A stretch of 64,000 nt of DNA from assembly GCF_001542815.1 (NCBI RefSeq), contig NZ_CP006992.1, positions 1,369,501-1,433,500 on the forward strand, given 5' to 3'. Shown one piece after another: positions 8,885 through 17,562 of the stretch. The translations under genes were made by a program, and so were the position numbers. Within the stretch, counting starts at the first letter, position 1, and each line of letters starts with the position of its first letter. Below the pieces are notes generated by a model. It had not been told where the DNA came from and did no database searches. It saw nothing but the letters and a program-made list of their open reading frames with translations. The DNA comes from Methylobacterium sp. AMS5. GTDB lineage: Bacteria; Pseudomonadota; Alphaproteobacteria; Rhizobiales; Beijerinckiaceae.

Positions 8885-9258
8885 TCGCGATCATCACGGA
8901 AGAGCCGGAGGGACAAGCTCTCGCCGAACGTCTCGAAGCGGCGGAGGTGCCGATCACCTCGCCCGTTGCCGTCTACGAGGCGGCCCTCGGCATTGCCTGC
9001 AAGAAGCAGGATGGGCTCGAGGCGGCCCGAGCGGATGTTGCAATGCTGCCCGATCTCGCCCGGATCGGCCTCGTCCCGATCACCCCGGAGGATGCGGGCC
9101 GGGCGCTGGATGCCTTCGAACGCTACGGGCAGGAAACGGGGCATCCGGCCCGCCTCAACACGGGCGACTGCTTCGCTTACGCGGTCGCGCAGAATCACGG
9201 CGTGCCGCTCCTCTACAAGGGTGAGGACTTCGCGCGCACCGATCTTGGGAGCCAATGA
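8860..9258 (+). CDS. vapC: VapC-type PIN-domain toxin
   Basis: The 132-aa product is a PIN-domain ribonuclease of a type II toxin-antitoxin system, expected to cleave specific RNAs unless held by VapB. The acidic metal-site residues are in the expected places: Asp4 (MFVDASAL), Glu40 (AVYEAALG) and Asp103 (NTGDCFAYA), and the length is normal. ATG 8860 is preceded by a GAGG-like site inside the vapB frame. The gene ends 4 bases before the convergent end of the response-regulator gene, so the module fills the whole space between regulator and kinase. The toxin shows no damage. Confidence 0.85.
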   Translation: MFVDASALIAIITEEPEGQALAERLEAAEVPITSPVAVYEAALGIACKKQDGLEAARADVAMLPDLARIGLVPITPEDAGRALDAFERYGQETGHPARLNTGDCFAYAVAQNHGVPLLYKGEDFARTDLGSQ

Positions 9259-9262
9259 GGTC

Positions 9263-9940
9263 TCACCCCCGCCCCGGCGGCTGGTTCGGATCGATCAGAT
9301 AGCCCAGTCCCCGCACCGTCTGGATCAGGTCCACGGCGAGCTTTTTGCGCAGACGCCCGACGAACACCTCGATGGTGTTGGAGTCGCGGTCGAAATCCTG
9401 GTCGTAGAGATGCTCCGTCAGTTCCGCGCGGGAGACGACGCGGCCGGTATGGTGCATCAGGTAGGAGAGCAGCCGGTATTCGTGGCTCGTCAGCTTGATC
9501 GGGGCGCCGTCCACGAAGACGCGACCGGAGCGGGTGTCGAGGGTGACGGGGCCGCAGGCGATCTGACTCGACGCGTGACCCGCCGCGCGGCGAAGGATCG
9601 CGCGCACGCGGGCCATCAGCTCCTCCATGTGGAAGGGCTTGGTGACGTAGTCGTCGGCGCCCGCGTCGAAGCCGTCCACCTTGTCGGACCAGCGGTCGCG
9701 GGCGGTCAGGATGATGACGGGGGTCTTCACCCCGGCCCGGCGCCAGTTCTGGAGCACGGTGACGCCGTCGGCCTTGGGCAAGCCCATGTCGAGAATGATG
9801 GCGTCGTAGGGCTCGTTCTCGCCGAGATAGCCGCCCTCCTCGCCATCGAAAGCCTTGTCGGCGACGTAGCCGGCCTCTTCCAACGCGGCGACGACTTGCC
9901 GGTTGATGTCACGGTCATCCTCGACCACGAGCAGGCGCAC
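9263..9940 (-). CDS. OmpR/PhoP-family response regulator (FeuP-like)
   Basis: The 225-aa cytoplasmic regulator has a receiver domain with the acidic pair EDD (residues 7-9), phosphoacceptor Asp51 in ILDMGLPKADG, Thr in ILTAR and Lys in TKPF, then an OmpR-type winged helix (SHEYRLLSYLMHHTGRVVSR and the recognition region SNTIEVFVGRLRKKL). Its partner is most likely the kinase at 7115-8530. The upstream gene on the same strand (9979-10518) encodes a PepSY-like protein, an arrangement frequent for PhoP-type systems in alphaproteobacteria. The 3-prime end is 4 bases from the convergent vapC. Confidence 0.92.
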   Translation of the reverse strand: MRLLVVEDDRDINRQVVAALEEAGYVADKAFDGEEGGYLGENEPYDAIILDMGLPKADGVTVLQNWRRAGVKTPVIILTARDRWSDKVDGFDAGADDYVTKPFHMEELMARVRAILRRAAGHASSQIACGPVTLDTRSGRVFVDGAPIKLTSHEYRLLSYLMHHTGRVVSRAELTEHLYDQDFDRDSNTIEVFVGRLRKKLAVDLIQTVRGLGYLIDPNQPPGRG

Positions 9941-9978
9941 GGTCGGTTACTCCTCATCCCGGCGGCACACCGCCACGG

Positions 9979-10518
9979 TTACCAATGCCCGCTCACCTGT
10001 CCCGATTGAGCATCGACCATGACGTGCATGAAATGCCCATCACGACGCAAGGCCGTCAGCAGGTAGACGAGCCCCGCTTCGTGCCGGCACAGGCTGGCGC
10101 GCTGGATCTCGGCCCGCGGAACGGTCTGGCGCGCCGCGCGGATCGCGGCGATGGGCGGCACGACACGCTTTTCGGCCACCGCCTCGCGAAGATCGGCCGG
10201 CGACAGGCAATCGTCGCCGCGATTCAGCGGCTCCCGCTGCGCCGGGACGGGCGCGAGCGCACCGGTTTCCTCGGCGAGTGGGCCGACCGCCCCCGCCGCG
10301 AGGACCGCGGCGGTCGAGACGACGATCAACAGGGCGAAAGCTTGGCGCATCGAGGGTGACTGTCGCGCGAGCGCACTGAATGCGCCCTGAATGTTTGCGA
10401 GCGCGGGCGCACTCGGTGGGGAAGCGGCCGTAGAAGATGTCTTGCGGTCGAGGGCCATGTCCGGGTCGGTGATGTTGCCGAGGACAAGGCGGGATCGCCG
10501 TCGCGGTTCCGTGGGCAT
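9979..10518 (-). CDS. PepSY-like membrane-anchored protein
   Basis: The frame allows 179 aa. A membrane helix (AFALLIVVSTAAVLAAGAVG) is followed by a small periplasmic domain whose end, HVMVDAQSGQVSGHW, and helix DLREAVAEKR resemble the PepSY fold, thought to inhibit peptidases or sense the envelope. The start is uncertain: ATG 10518 gives the longest product, ATG 10458 and ATG 10350 (just before the helix) are alternatives, and none has a strong ribosome site. It is immediately upstream of the response regulator and could be co-transcribed with it as an accessory sensor or a target. Confidence 0.6.
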   Translation of the reverse strand: MPTEPRRRSRLVLGNITDPDMALDRKTSSTAASPPSAPALANIQGAFSALARQSPSMRQAFALLIVVSTAAVLAAGAVGPLAEETGALAPVPAQREPLNRGDDCLSPADLREAVAEKRVVPPIAAIRAARQTVPRAEIQRASLCRHEAGLVYLLTALRRDGHFMHVMVDAQSGQVSGHW

Positions 10519-10539
10519 GACTGCGCAGGGCCACCCGCC

Positions 10540-10791
10540 TCACGCCGCCCCCTCTCCGCCAGCGTGCCGGCGGCGCTCACCGCACACCCGCAGGGTCAGG
10601 CTCGCCAGATCCCCGCTGTCGATGGCGTCGAGGGCGGCCCGGCGCAGCGTGATCAGGGAGCGTTCGAAGCCGTGGCGCGCCGCCTCCAGGCGGCCGGCGG
10701 CGGCACGGGACCGGCTTCGACGGGAGGCCTGCGACCCGCCTTCATCCGGGCCGGCGGCGGAAGCATGGGCGGAGAAGGTATGGGCAGGCAT
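10540..10791 (-). CDS. Small hypothetical protein at the distal end of the phage-like block
   Basis: The 83-aa frame starts at ATG 10791 with AGGA 8 bases upstream, and begins 21 bases after the end of the membrane-protein gene at 10813. The product is basic, rich in Arg and Ala, with one helical stretch (HGFERSLITLRRAALDAIDS) and no membrane segment. I do not recognise it. Strand, spacing and ribosome site suggest a real gene at the end of the lysis-like group. Confidence 0.45.
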   Translation of the reverse strand: MPAHTFSAHASAAGPDEGGSQASRRSRSRAAAGRLEAARHGFERSLITLRRAALDAIDSGDLASLTLRVCGERRRHAGGEGAA

Positions 10792-10812
10792 GGAAGACGT
10801 CCTGTGATCGGG

Positions 10813-11166
10813 TCAGAGATTCGGCCGGTGCTGCAACTCGCCGATGCGCCGCAGGAGGTCCTCGAACCGCTCCCGCGCGCGCTCGTCGCTGCGCGCTACG
10901 GCTCGAGCCGTCTCGCCCGTGAGCCGGACCAGATCCTCCAGCACGCGGGTGCGGCTCTCCAGGGCGGCGGCCACCGCCGCGTTGGTCTGGGAGGCGCGCT
11001 CCAGCGCCGCGGCGGTGGCGCCCGTCTCGGTGATGCGCGCTTCCAGCACGCGCAGGCCGTCCCGGTAGAGGTGGAGGCAGGCCAGCCCCAGCAGCACCGC
11101 GACGATCCAGCCGGCGCCCCCGTCGGCGAAGAGGAGGCGCGCGGCTTCCGCTGCGATCTTGTCCAT
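10813..11166 (-). CDS. Small membrane protein with coiled-coil tail, phage-block gene
   Basis: The 117-aa product has a short amphipathic N-terminus, one strong membrane helix (GWIVAVLLGLACLHLY, about residues 18-34) and a long helical, probably coiled-coil tail to the end. ATG 11166 has GGAGG 8 bases upstream. One helix plus coiled coil next to a lysozyme gene is the shape of spanin-like or holin-accessory proteins, but there is no family signature, so the role is inferred from position only. Confidence 0.6.
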   Translation of the reverse strand: MDKIAAEAARLLFADGGAGWIVAVLLGLACLHLYRDGLRVLEARITETGATAAALERASQTNAAVAAALESRTRVLEDLVRLTGETARAVARSDERARERFEDLLRRIGELQHRPNL

Positions 11167-11215
11167 TGTACCGCCTCCCGGATGGTCGGCTCCGGTCTTG
11201 CGCGATACCGGACGA

Positions 11216-11806
11216 TCAGACGGCCTTGCGGGTCCCTCGCGCGGGCCCTTGCCCCAGGGCGCGGTCCAGAGCGGGTTCGAGGGTGTTGCCGGCGGTCGCC
11301 GCCGCCTCCAGGGGCAGAGACCGGAACACCTTCTCCGCGACCCCCTCGCCGCCGCCCGCCGCCCGGATCAGCCAGGCCGGCGCCTGATCGAGCGCGCGCT
11401 GCACGGCCCGCGCGATCACCGCCGAGCCGACGGAGACGGTCAGCCTGCGCCCTTGGACGGCGCCGGCCACGGCGTTCAGGGCGTAGTCGGTGGCGTTGCG
11501 CACGAGGCGCTCGACCAGCGCGTCGGTGACGAGGAGCCGTAGGGGACCGCCGAACCGCGCGAGCGCTGCTGCGAACGCGGCGACGAGCACCGGCATCAGC
11601 AGGGCGGACAATCCCTGGACGAGCGCCACGACGGCGTCGCCCCACGGCAGGACCAGCGCGGCGGCGTCGATACCGGGGAGCGGCGTTGCGTGCGCTGGCG
11701 CGCAGCAACAGCCGAGCAGGAGGAGGGGCGGCAGGACGGGTCTGATGAGGAAGACCCTGGCCATGGTTCGGGCAAAGCTGCGAGCGAAGACCACGGTGGA
11801 CGTCAT
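11216..11806 (-). CDS. Membrane protein next to the phage lysozyme, possible holin-like
   Basis: The 196-aa protein has a hydrophobic N-terminus that looks like a signal peptide or anchor (VLPPLLLLGCCCAPAHA) and a second hydrophobic helix (SALLMPVLVAAFAAALARF, about 70-90), then an amphipathic C-terminal region with Ala-rich helices. ATG 11806 has AAAGGA 9 bases upstream. Its place between the GH24 lysozyme and another small membrane protein, all on one strand, suggests it helps the lysozyme reach the wall. No holin family motif is visible, so this is weak inference. Confidence 0.6.
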   Translation of the reverse strand: MTSTVVFARSFARTMARVFLIRPVLPPLLLLGCCCAPAHATPLPGIDAAALVLPWGDAVVALVQGLSALLMPVLVAAFAAALARFGGPLRLLVTDALVERLVRNATDYALNAVAGAVQGRRLTVSVGSAVIARAVQRALDQAPAWLIRAAGGGEGVAEKVFRSLPLEAAATAGNTLEPALDRALGQGPARGTRKAV

Positions 11807-11842
11807 GGCAGCGATCCTTTCGGGGTGCGGGAGGGGAAGCGC

Positions 11843-12406
11843 TCAGCGGCCGGCGCGCAGCCAGTCCCGCAGGCGCGCGCGCCAGCCGGGCCGAGCGCTG
11901 GACGGCGAGGACGGGCGTTCGACGGGGGCGGAGACGGGCTGCGCATCGCCGCGCCGGGCGCGCGGCAGGGCGGTTTCGTAGGGCGTCCGGAACTGGTCGA
12001 ATTCGCCCTGCCGGCGGGGGATGATCGCGGCCGGGCGGTTCCACATCAGGATCGCTTCGCCCGCGCCCGCCCGGTCGCCGGCCCGCAGGCGCCGCAGCAC
12101 CGTGGAGCGCCGGAACGCCGCCGGGCCGATGTTGAAGCAGAGCGAGACCAGCGCGTCGAAGGCGTGCTGCGGCAGCGGCTCGGGGATCGTCTCGGCGACG
12201 GTGCGGACGAAGGCCGCGACATCGCGGGCGAAGATCGCGTCCGCCTCCCCGGCATCGATGCGCAGGCCCGCCCGCGGCACGGGCGGCCCGGCGGCGGCGG
12301 TGTGGCCGATGCCGATGGTCCAGACCCCCACGCTGTCGCGGTAGGCCTCTAGCCGCCGCCCCTCCCGGGCGATCAGCACGGCGCGGCCGACGGCACTGAG
12401 GTCCAT
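11843..12406 (-). CDS. Phage-type lysozyme (GH24 endolysin)
   Basis: The enzyme hydrolyses the N-acetylmuramic acid/N-acetylglucosamine bond of peptidoglycan. The 187-aa protein carries the T4-lysozyme-like catalytic triad pattern in REGRRLEAYRDSVGVWTIGIGHT (Glu, Asp, Thr) and the later conserved block FDALVSLCFNIGPAAF, then a proline-rich linker and basic tail. ATG 12406 is chosen because GGAG lies 7 bases upstream; a TTG two codons earlier is possible. There is no clear signal peptide, so export would need a holin or a particle-borne route. It lies downstream of the gene-transfer-agent genes on the same strand and could serve host lysis and particle release. Confidence 0.88.
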   Translation of the reverse strand: MDLSAVGRAVLIAREGRRLEAYRDSVGVWTIGIGHTAAAGPPVPRAGLRIDAGEADAIFARDVAAFVRTVAETIPEPLPQHAFDALVSLCFNIGPAAFRRSTVLRRLRAGDRAGAGEAILMWNRPAAIIPRRQGEFDQFRTPYETALPRARRGDAQPVSAPVERPSSPSSARPGWRARLRDWLRAGR

Positions 12407-12483
12407 CGTCAATCTCCGGTCTTGATGGCATGGGTCGGGAGGCAGGCTCGGCGGCCGGCGCCTCTATGTCATTGTTTTCCCGC

Positions 12484-12523
12484 GCACTCTTTCGACGCGC
12501 CGATCACCGCTTCGTCGGAATGC
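12484..12523. repeat. Dispersed palindromic repeat, copy A
   Basis: Read on the minus strand this is GCATTCCGACGAAG, a short centre, then CGTCGAAAGAGTGC: an imperfect palindrome very close to the one at 19654-19693. It separates the DUF2793 gene from the lysozyme gene. Confidence 0.65.
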
Positions 12524-12526
12524 GCT

Positions 12527-13609
12527 CTAATCCAGGCCCTCGAACAGCAGCGAGAACAGGATGTTGGTCGTGGGCTTCGCCCCGCTGCTCGACACGATCT
12601 TGAGGCACCAGCGGTCCGCCGCCTCGAAGACGACGCTGTTGACGAGGTCGGCCGCTTGGTTGGAACCGGCCCCGGCGATCGTGCAGGTCAGGGCCGTGCC
12701 GGTGAACAGGTTCTGGAGCGTGACGGTCCAGCTTGCTCCCGCGCCCGGTGCGTCCTGCGTCACGACCCGCAAATCGCGGAACCGCCCTCGCCGGCCGGCC
12801 GCGGCATAGACCTCGCTCTGGTGGCTGCCGACGAGGGCGTTGGTGAAGTACCGCGTCGCCCCGGCCGGAAAGGCGCCCGGCCCGCTGTTGCCGGCGATCA
12901 CCTGCGCCGTCAGCACCGGGACGTCCGCGACGGTGATCCGACCGGGAAAGGCGACCCGCCCTGTCGCGCGCGCGATCCGCAGCGCCTCGAACCAGTCGCC
13001 GCCATTCGGGGAGACCTTCACGCGAAAGTCGTCGTCACCGGTGAGGCCGATCTCGGCGCGGGCAGAGAACCCGGTCTGCATCAGCAGCGAGAGAGTGTTG
13101 CCGGCCGCCTGCTTGTTCAGGGTGTAGCGCAGATCGCCGCTGCCACCCTCGGCGACGGTCAGCGCGGTCCAGAGCGCCTTGTTGAGCTTGGCCGCGAAGG
13201 GATTGTCCGCATCCGCCCCGGTGCCGAGCCCGAGGCGGGTCAGATTGTTCAGGGCAGCGATGGTCGCGCGGAACGGCATCCAGGCCGAGCCGGTGAAGGT
13301 GTAGAGTTCGGACTCGTCCGCGACATAGGCCGTCCAGCCCGCAAGCGGCTTGAGGGATAGCCACGCACCGTCTTGGAAGCGGGCGATACGCCCGGCCCAG
13401 CCGGTCCAGGCTCCGCTCGGGTTGCCGGAGACGATCAGGTAGCGGTCGCCCTCGGCGGGGCTCGCAGGCGGGGCAGCCCGGTCCTTGTCGAGGACGGCGA
13501 GCTGCACCAGCGCGTCGAGCAGTGCCAGTGCCTCGTTGTGGGTGACATGCTTCTGCGCTTGCCCTCCCGCGATCAGCGGCAGGGCAAGGCTCGGGGTCGT
13601 GTCGGCCAT
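12527..13609 (-). CDS. DUF2793 domain protein, tail-fibre-like accessory of the GTA cluster
   Basis: The 360-aa protein begins with the DUF2793 signature (LALPLIAGGQAQKHVTHNEAL) and continues through the typical EGDRYLI and FTGSAWMPF blocks to about residue 130. The C-terminal part is beta-rich and fits a fibre or host-recognition domain. DUF2793 proteins usually sit after the TIM-barrel tail gene of Rhizobiales and Rhodobacterales gene-transfer agents, exactly as here, 24 bases downstream. Its function in particles is not firmly known; surface attachment is a reasonable guess. Confidence 0.82.
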   Translation of the reverse strand: MADTTPSLALPLIAGGQAQKHVTHNEALALLDALVQLAVLDKDRAAPPASPAEGDRYLIVSGNPSGAWTGWAGRIARFQDGAWLSLKPLAGWTAYVADESELYTFTGSAWMPFRATIAALNNLTRLGLGTGADADNPFAAKLNKALWTALTVAEGGSGDLRYTLNKQAAGNTLSLLMQTGFSARAEIGLTGDDDFRVKVSPNGGDWFEALRIARATGRVAFPGRITVADVPVLTAQVIAGNSGPGAFPAGATRYFTNALVGSHQSEVYAAAGRRGRFRDLRVVTQDAPGAGASWTVTLQNLFTGTALTCTIAGAGSNQAADLVNSVVFEAADRWCLKIVSSSGAKPTTNILFSLLFEGLD

Positions 13610-13633
13610 GGGCCACTCCGGAGGTGTCAGATG

Positions 13634-16600
13634 TCAGATGGTCCGCAGGCTCACCCGCGCCCGGCGGGCGGGGCCGGAGCCGGCAATCGGGCCGATCGGC
13701 ACCAATGCGGCGTCGATCTCGGTGCGGCGCGCGCCGAAATCGGCGATCTCGTCGGCGCTGGCGTAGAGCGCGCTCGTCGTATCGGTGCTCAGGCTGCGCA
13801 GAATCCGCCCGTCCTCGGCGAGGATGTCGAGGCGGTAGGCGTCCTCGCCCGGCGGCACATCGGCCGGCTCCCAGGCGTCGGCATCGCGCCGCGCCCGCCG
13901 GGTCCAATGGAAGCGGATGCCGCTGGCCTCGCGCCGAGCGCGCAGGTGAACCGGGCGCAAGGGGAGGAAAGCGGTGAGGTCGGCCGTCGCCGCGAAGCTG
14001 ACGAAAGCGGGATCGGCCGGATCGCGCTCCGCCGGACCGACCCGGTAGAGGAAGCGGCGGCCGGCCTCGTCGAGCCGATCGACGAGGGGCCGGACGGCGC
14101 CGTCGTCGAGGCGCACGATCAGGCTCCCCGCGCCCGCCGAACGGCCTGCCGCGGCCTCGCTGCCGGCCAACCCCCGCAGCAGGCCCGAGAGCCGCCAGGT
14201 GCCGGACCCGATCAGTTCGGCTCTCGCCGCGGACAGGATCTCGACCGCCCCATCCGCGCCGATCACCGCGAACAGGTTGCCGCCGGCCAGGGCGGCAGCC
14301 TCGCCGATCGCGCTCAACCCATCCGCGTGGCGCAGGGTGACGTCGAGACGGGCGTTGCGGTCGAAGCGCCAGAGCGGGCCGGGCGGCAGCGGGGTCAGCG
14401 TGCGGCCGAGGCAGGCCGGATGCTCGAGGGTGCGGTGGAGCGCGAACGGCGCGCCCTCCCCGGACGAGCGCCAGACCGCGACGGCGCCGGGCCAGGGATC
14501 GGCCGAGACCGCGAGATAGGCGAGCGGCACCGGATCGCCGCGTTCCACCGGGAGGACCAGCGGCAAAGCGAAGACCGGCCCCGGCACCGCCGGCGGCCTC
14601 CGGCCCGTTCGCGGAACCGGCACGGCGGGCCCGGAATCGGGCCGGGCAAGCGGCACGGCCCGGGTCTCGATCCGACGACCCGTGGGCGCGTCGTCGATCC
14701 GCACGATCCGGTAAAGCGTCCCGCCCTTCCCGTCCGGGAGCGCCACCACATCGCCGGGCTCCAGATCGATCCGGCGCGGGCTCACCCCGAAGGCAGCCGT
14801 GTCCCGGCCGGCGAGCGCCGCGTCGAGGACGGTTTCCGCCAGCGCCTGCACGGCGTCGCGCCGGGTGACGATGGCCGCGTCAACGCGCACCTCCTGCCGC
14901 CGCGCGCCGGCCGGGCGCGCGGCGGATGCGGTCGCGCGGCGGTAATCCGGGCTCTCGCCGTCGGAAAAGCCGATCGCGACGGAGCGCGGCAACTCGCTTT
15001 CCTGCGCCCGCATCCGGCGCAGGGGCGCCGCCTCGCCCTCGCCGAGAACGAGGTCGCCCGCGTCCAGCATGGCGGGTGCGCTCGTGCGCCCGTCGCGAAT
15101 CCGCAGGGTCCCCCCGGAGACCGAGACGTCGAAGTTGAACAGCCGGGCGAGCGGCTCCAGCGCCTCGCGGGCGGAGAGCGGCCGGTCGAGTACGGCCCCA
15201 TCGAGGAAGCCGGCGGCATGGATGTCGAGGGGCGCGTCGATGCCGAGATCGGCCAGGATCGCCGCGATCAGCCGGTCGAGTTCCAGCCCCTCGATCCGGC
15301 CGGTGATCCAGTGGCCGAGCGCCCAGTTGGCGGCGTCCGACCACAGGCTGGTGAAATCGGGGAAGGCCGGAAACGGCCGGGCATCCCAGGCCCAGACGTA
15401 GATGTCGTCGGCCGGGATCATCCGGCCGCCATAGACGGGCGAGACCGGATTATGAGCCGGCTCGAAACCATCGGCCTCAGGGTCGAAGCGCGAGAGGATC
15501 GCGTCGAGGCCGCGGGCCTGGATCAGGTCATCGCGACCACCACGGGAGAAGGGCGGAGCGGCATTCTCGGACGATTTCGGATCGGGGAAGACGTTGGGCC
15601 CGTTGGTGCCGCGATCGACCGCCGGGATGCCGATCTCGGTCAGCCAGATCGGCTTGGAGCCCGGCACCCAGGCCGTCGGCCCGGTCTCGACACCACCGCT
15701 GCGCTCGCCATGCGGGTTCGACCACCACGCGACGAGATCCTTGGCCCGGTAGATCCACGGCTTACCGTGGGCGCCGTCGGTGATCGGCGTTCGGCGCTGC
15801 GCGACGCGATCCTCGGGGCTGGCATAGTACCAGTCGAACGCCTCGCCTGCGCCGAGACGGTTCTTGAGATAGGCGCGGTCGTAGAGGTTCGCGGCCTCCG
15901 CGGCGTCGCGATGATCGGGCCCGTCGCGCCAATCCGAGATCGGCGGATAGTAGTCGATGCCGACGGCATCGATGGCCGGATCGGCAAAGAGCGGATCGAG
16001 GGGGAAGCGCACGGAGGCGCCGCCGTCGCGGACATGCGCGCCGTACTCGGTCCAGTCGGCGGCATAGACGAGGCGCACATCGCGGCCGAGGCGGGTGCGG
16101 ACCTCCGTGGCGAGGCGCCGGAGCTGCGCGACCGCCGGATAGGCACCGTCCGATCCGCGCACCCGTGTCAGGCCTACGAACTCGCTGCCGAGGACGAAGC
16201 CAACGAGCGGCGCTCCGGCCGCCGCCCAGCCGGCGGCGAGGCCGGCATAGTGCAGAATCATGGCCCGGTAACCTTGCGGCCCTTCGAAGAAGGCCGCGAC
16301 CTGGTCGGCTGCGCCGCCGGTGCCGTCCGGGCTTCCGGCCCGGTCGGGAGCGGGATCGCAGGTGATGCGCCCGCGCCAAGGGTAAGCCGGCTGCGATTCA
16401 CCGGGCCGGTACGGGTCCGGCAGGGTGTTGCCTGCCGGCACGTCCATCATCACGAAGGGATAGAGCACCACCGCGAGGCCGCGGCGGGTCAGCTCGGCCA
16501 CCAGCCGCCCGAGCCCGGCGTCGGACGGCGTACCGCCATAGGCGGCCGTGTCACCGGAGCGGGAAACCGCCGGCGCCGCGGCACGGTTCAGCCCGGCAAC

Positions 16601-17536
16601 GGACCAGGGCTCGCCCGTGGTCGCCTTCGCCGTCGCGTCGACCCGCGGCGTCACGGTGCAGTGCCCGGCGCGCACATCGTCGCCGAACCAGCTCGTCACG
16701 ATCGAGACGCGCTTCAGCCGGGGGCACAAAGCCTGGAGCGCATCAAGCGAGGCGACGACATCGCTCGCGCCCTGGAACTGAAAACGGTTTGCCGGCTTCG
16801 TAGCGCCGAATCCGGCATCCTCGCTGACGGCGAGCGGATCGAGGCCGAACTCGGTCGAGCCCGGTATCAAGCAGACTGCACGGATCTTGCTCGCCAGCCC
16901 GGCAACGGGCCGGATCACCTCAAAGGCCAATTGCGGGATGCGGTTGCCGAAGGCGGCGAGCGGCAGATGCTCGAACACGATGTAGGCAAGCCCGCGATAG
17001 GCCGGTGCGTTGTCCGCGCCTTCCTTGGCGACGATCAGCGGATCGGGTGCCTGCGTCGCCGAGCCGGTATGGACGCGCCAGTTGAGCGTCGTCAGGTCGA
17101 GCTCGCTGCCATCGGCCCAGATCCGACGGACCAGGGCGATCTCGCCCGCGCAGAGTCCAATGGCGAGATCGATGAAATAGCTGTAGGCGGTGCGCACGGT
17201 TTTCTGGCCGCCCGCTCCGCCCTTCGAGCCGGAGGAAGACCGCTCCACGGTGGTGTTGGCGATCTCGAGCGGGCGCGTCGCCCAGATCAGGGTGCCCCCG
17301 ATGCGGGCCCGGCCGTAGACGCGGGGCACCGGCGCGCCCTCGGTGGAGGCGAGGCCGCCGAGTTCGGTCAGCCGCGGCCCGTCCACGAAGCGCGGGCTGG
17401 TGCCGGCGCCGAACAGCGCGCCGTCGAGCGCCGCGCCCCCGGCCGCGCCAGCCACGCGCCCGATCATTCCGCCGATGGGACCGCCGAGCGCGCTGCCGAG
17501 CGCTTGGCCGGCTGTTTGCAGGACGAGCGTCGTCAT
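13634..17536 (-). CDS. GTA baseplate/tail host-specificity protein with TIM-barrel domain (g15-like, megatron)
   Basis: The 1300-aa protein is the largest particle component of Rhodobacter-type gene-transfer agents, forming the tail tip that contacts the cell. It opens with a glycine-rich hydrophobic stretch (GSALGGPIGGMIGRVAGAAGG), then a tail-hub-like region. A TIM-barrel (glycoside-hydrolase-like) domain lies roughly at residues 400-750, seen in VYAADWTEYG and DAVGIDYYPPISDWRDG. A phage-tail-type beta domain follows (GDVVALPDGKGGTLYRIVRI). ATG 17536 gives the expected N-terminus; the open frame extends further without conservation. It lies 26 bases after g14. Confidence 0.92.
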   Translation of the reverse strand: MTTLVLQTAGQALGSALGGPIGGMIGRVAGAAGGAALDGALFGAGTSPRFVDGPRLTELGGLASTEGAPVPRVYGRARIGGTLIWATRPLEIANTTVERSSSGSKGGAGGQKTVRTAYSYFIDLAIGLCAGEIALVRRIWADGSELDLTTLNWRVHTGSATQAPDPLIVAKEGADNAPAYRGLAYIVFEHLPLAAFGNRIPQLAFEVIRPVAGLASKIRAVCLIPGSTEFGLDPLAVSEDAGFGATKPANRFQFQGASDVVASLDALQALCPRLKRVSIVTSWFGDDVRAGHCTVTPRVDATAKATTGEPWSVAGLNRAAAPAVSRSGDTAAYGGTPSDAGLGRLVAELTRRGLAVVLYPFVMMDVPAGNTLPDPYRPGESQPAYPWRGRITCDPAPDRAGSPDGTGGAADQVAAFFEGPQGYRAMILHYAGLAAGWAAAGAPLVGFVLGSEFVGLTRVRGSDGAYPAVAQLRRLATEVRTRLGRDVRLVYAADWTEYGAHVRDGGASVRFPLDPLFADPAIDAVGIDYYPPISDWRDGPDHRDAAEAANLYDRAYLKNRLGAGEAFDWYYASPEDRVAQRRTPITDGAHGKPWIYRAKDLVAWWSNPHGERSGGVETGPTAWVPGSKPIWLTEIGIPAVDRGTNGPNVFPDPKSSENAAPPFSRGGRDDLIQARGLDAILSRFDPEADGFEPAHNPVSPVYGGRMIPADDIYVWAWDARPFPAFPDFTSLWSDAANWALGHWITGRIEGLELDRLIAAILADLGIDAPLDIHAAGFLDGAVLDRPLSAREALEPLARLFNFDVSVSGGTLRIRDGRTSAPAMLDAGDLVLGEGEAAPLRRMRAQESELPRSVAIGFSDGESPDYRRATASAARPAGARRQEVRVDAAIVTRRDAVQALAETVLDAALAGRDTAAFGVSPRRIDLEPGDVVALPDGKGGTLYRIVRIDDAPTGRRIETRAVPLARPDSGPAVPVPRTGRRPPAVPGPVFALPLVLPVERGDPVPLAYLAVSADPWPGAVAVWRSSGEGAPFALHRTLEHPACLGRTLTPLPPGPLWRFDRNARLDVTLRHADGLSAIGEAAALAGGNLFAVIGADGAVEILSAARAELIGSGTWRLSGLLRGLAGSEAAAGRSAGAGSLIVRLDDGAVRPLVDRLDEAGRRFLYRVGPAERDPADPAFVSFAATADLTAFLPLRPVHLRARREASGIRFHWTRRARRDADAWEPADVPPGEDAYRLDILAEDGRILRSLSTDTTSALYASADEIADFGARRTEIDAALVPIGPIAGSGPARRARVSLRTI

Positions 17537-17562
17537 AGCGGTGCCTCCGGCGGACGGGTGGT

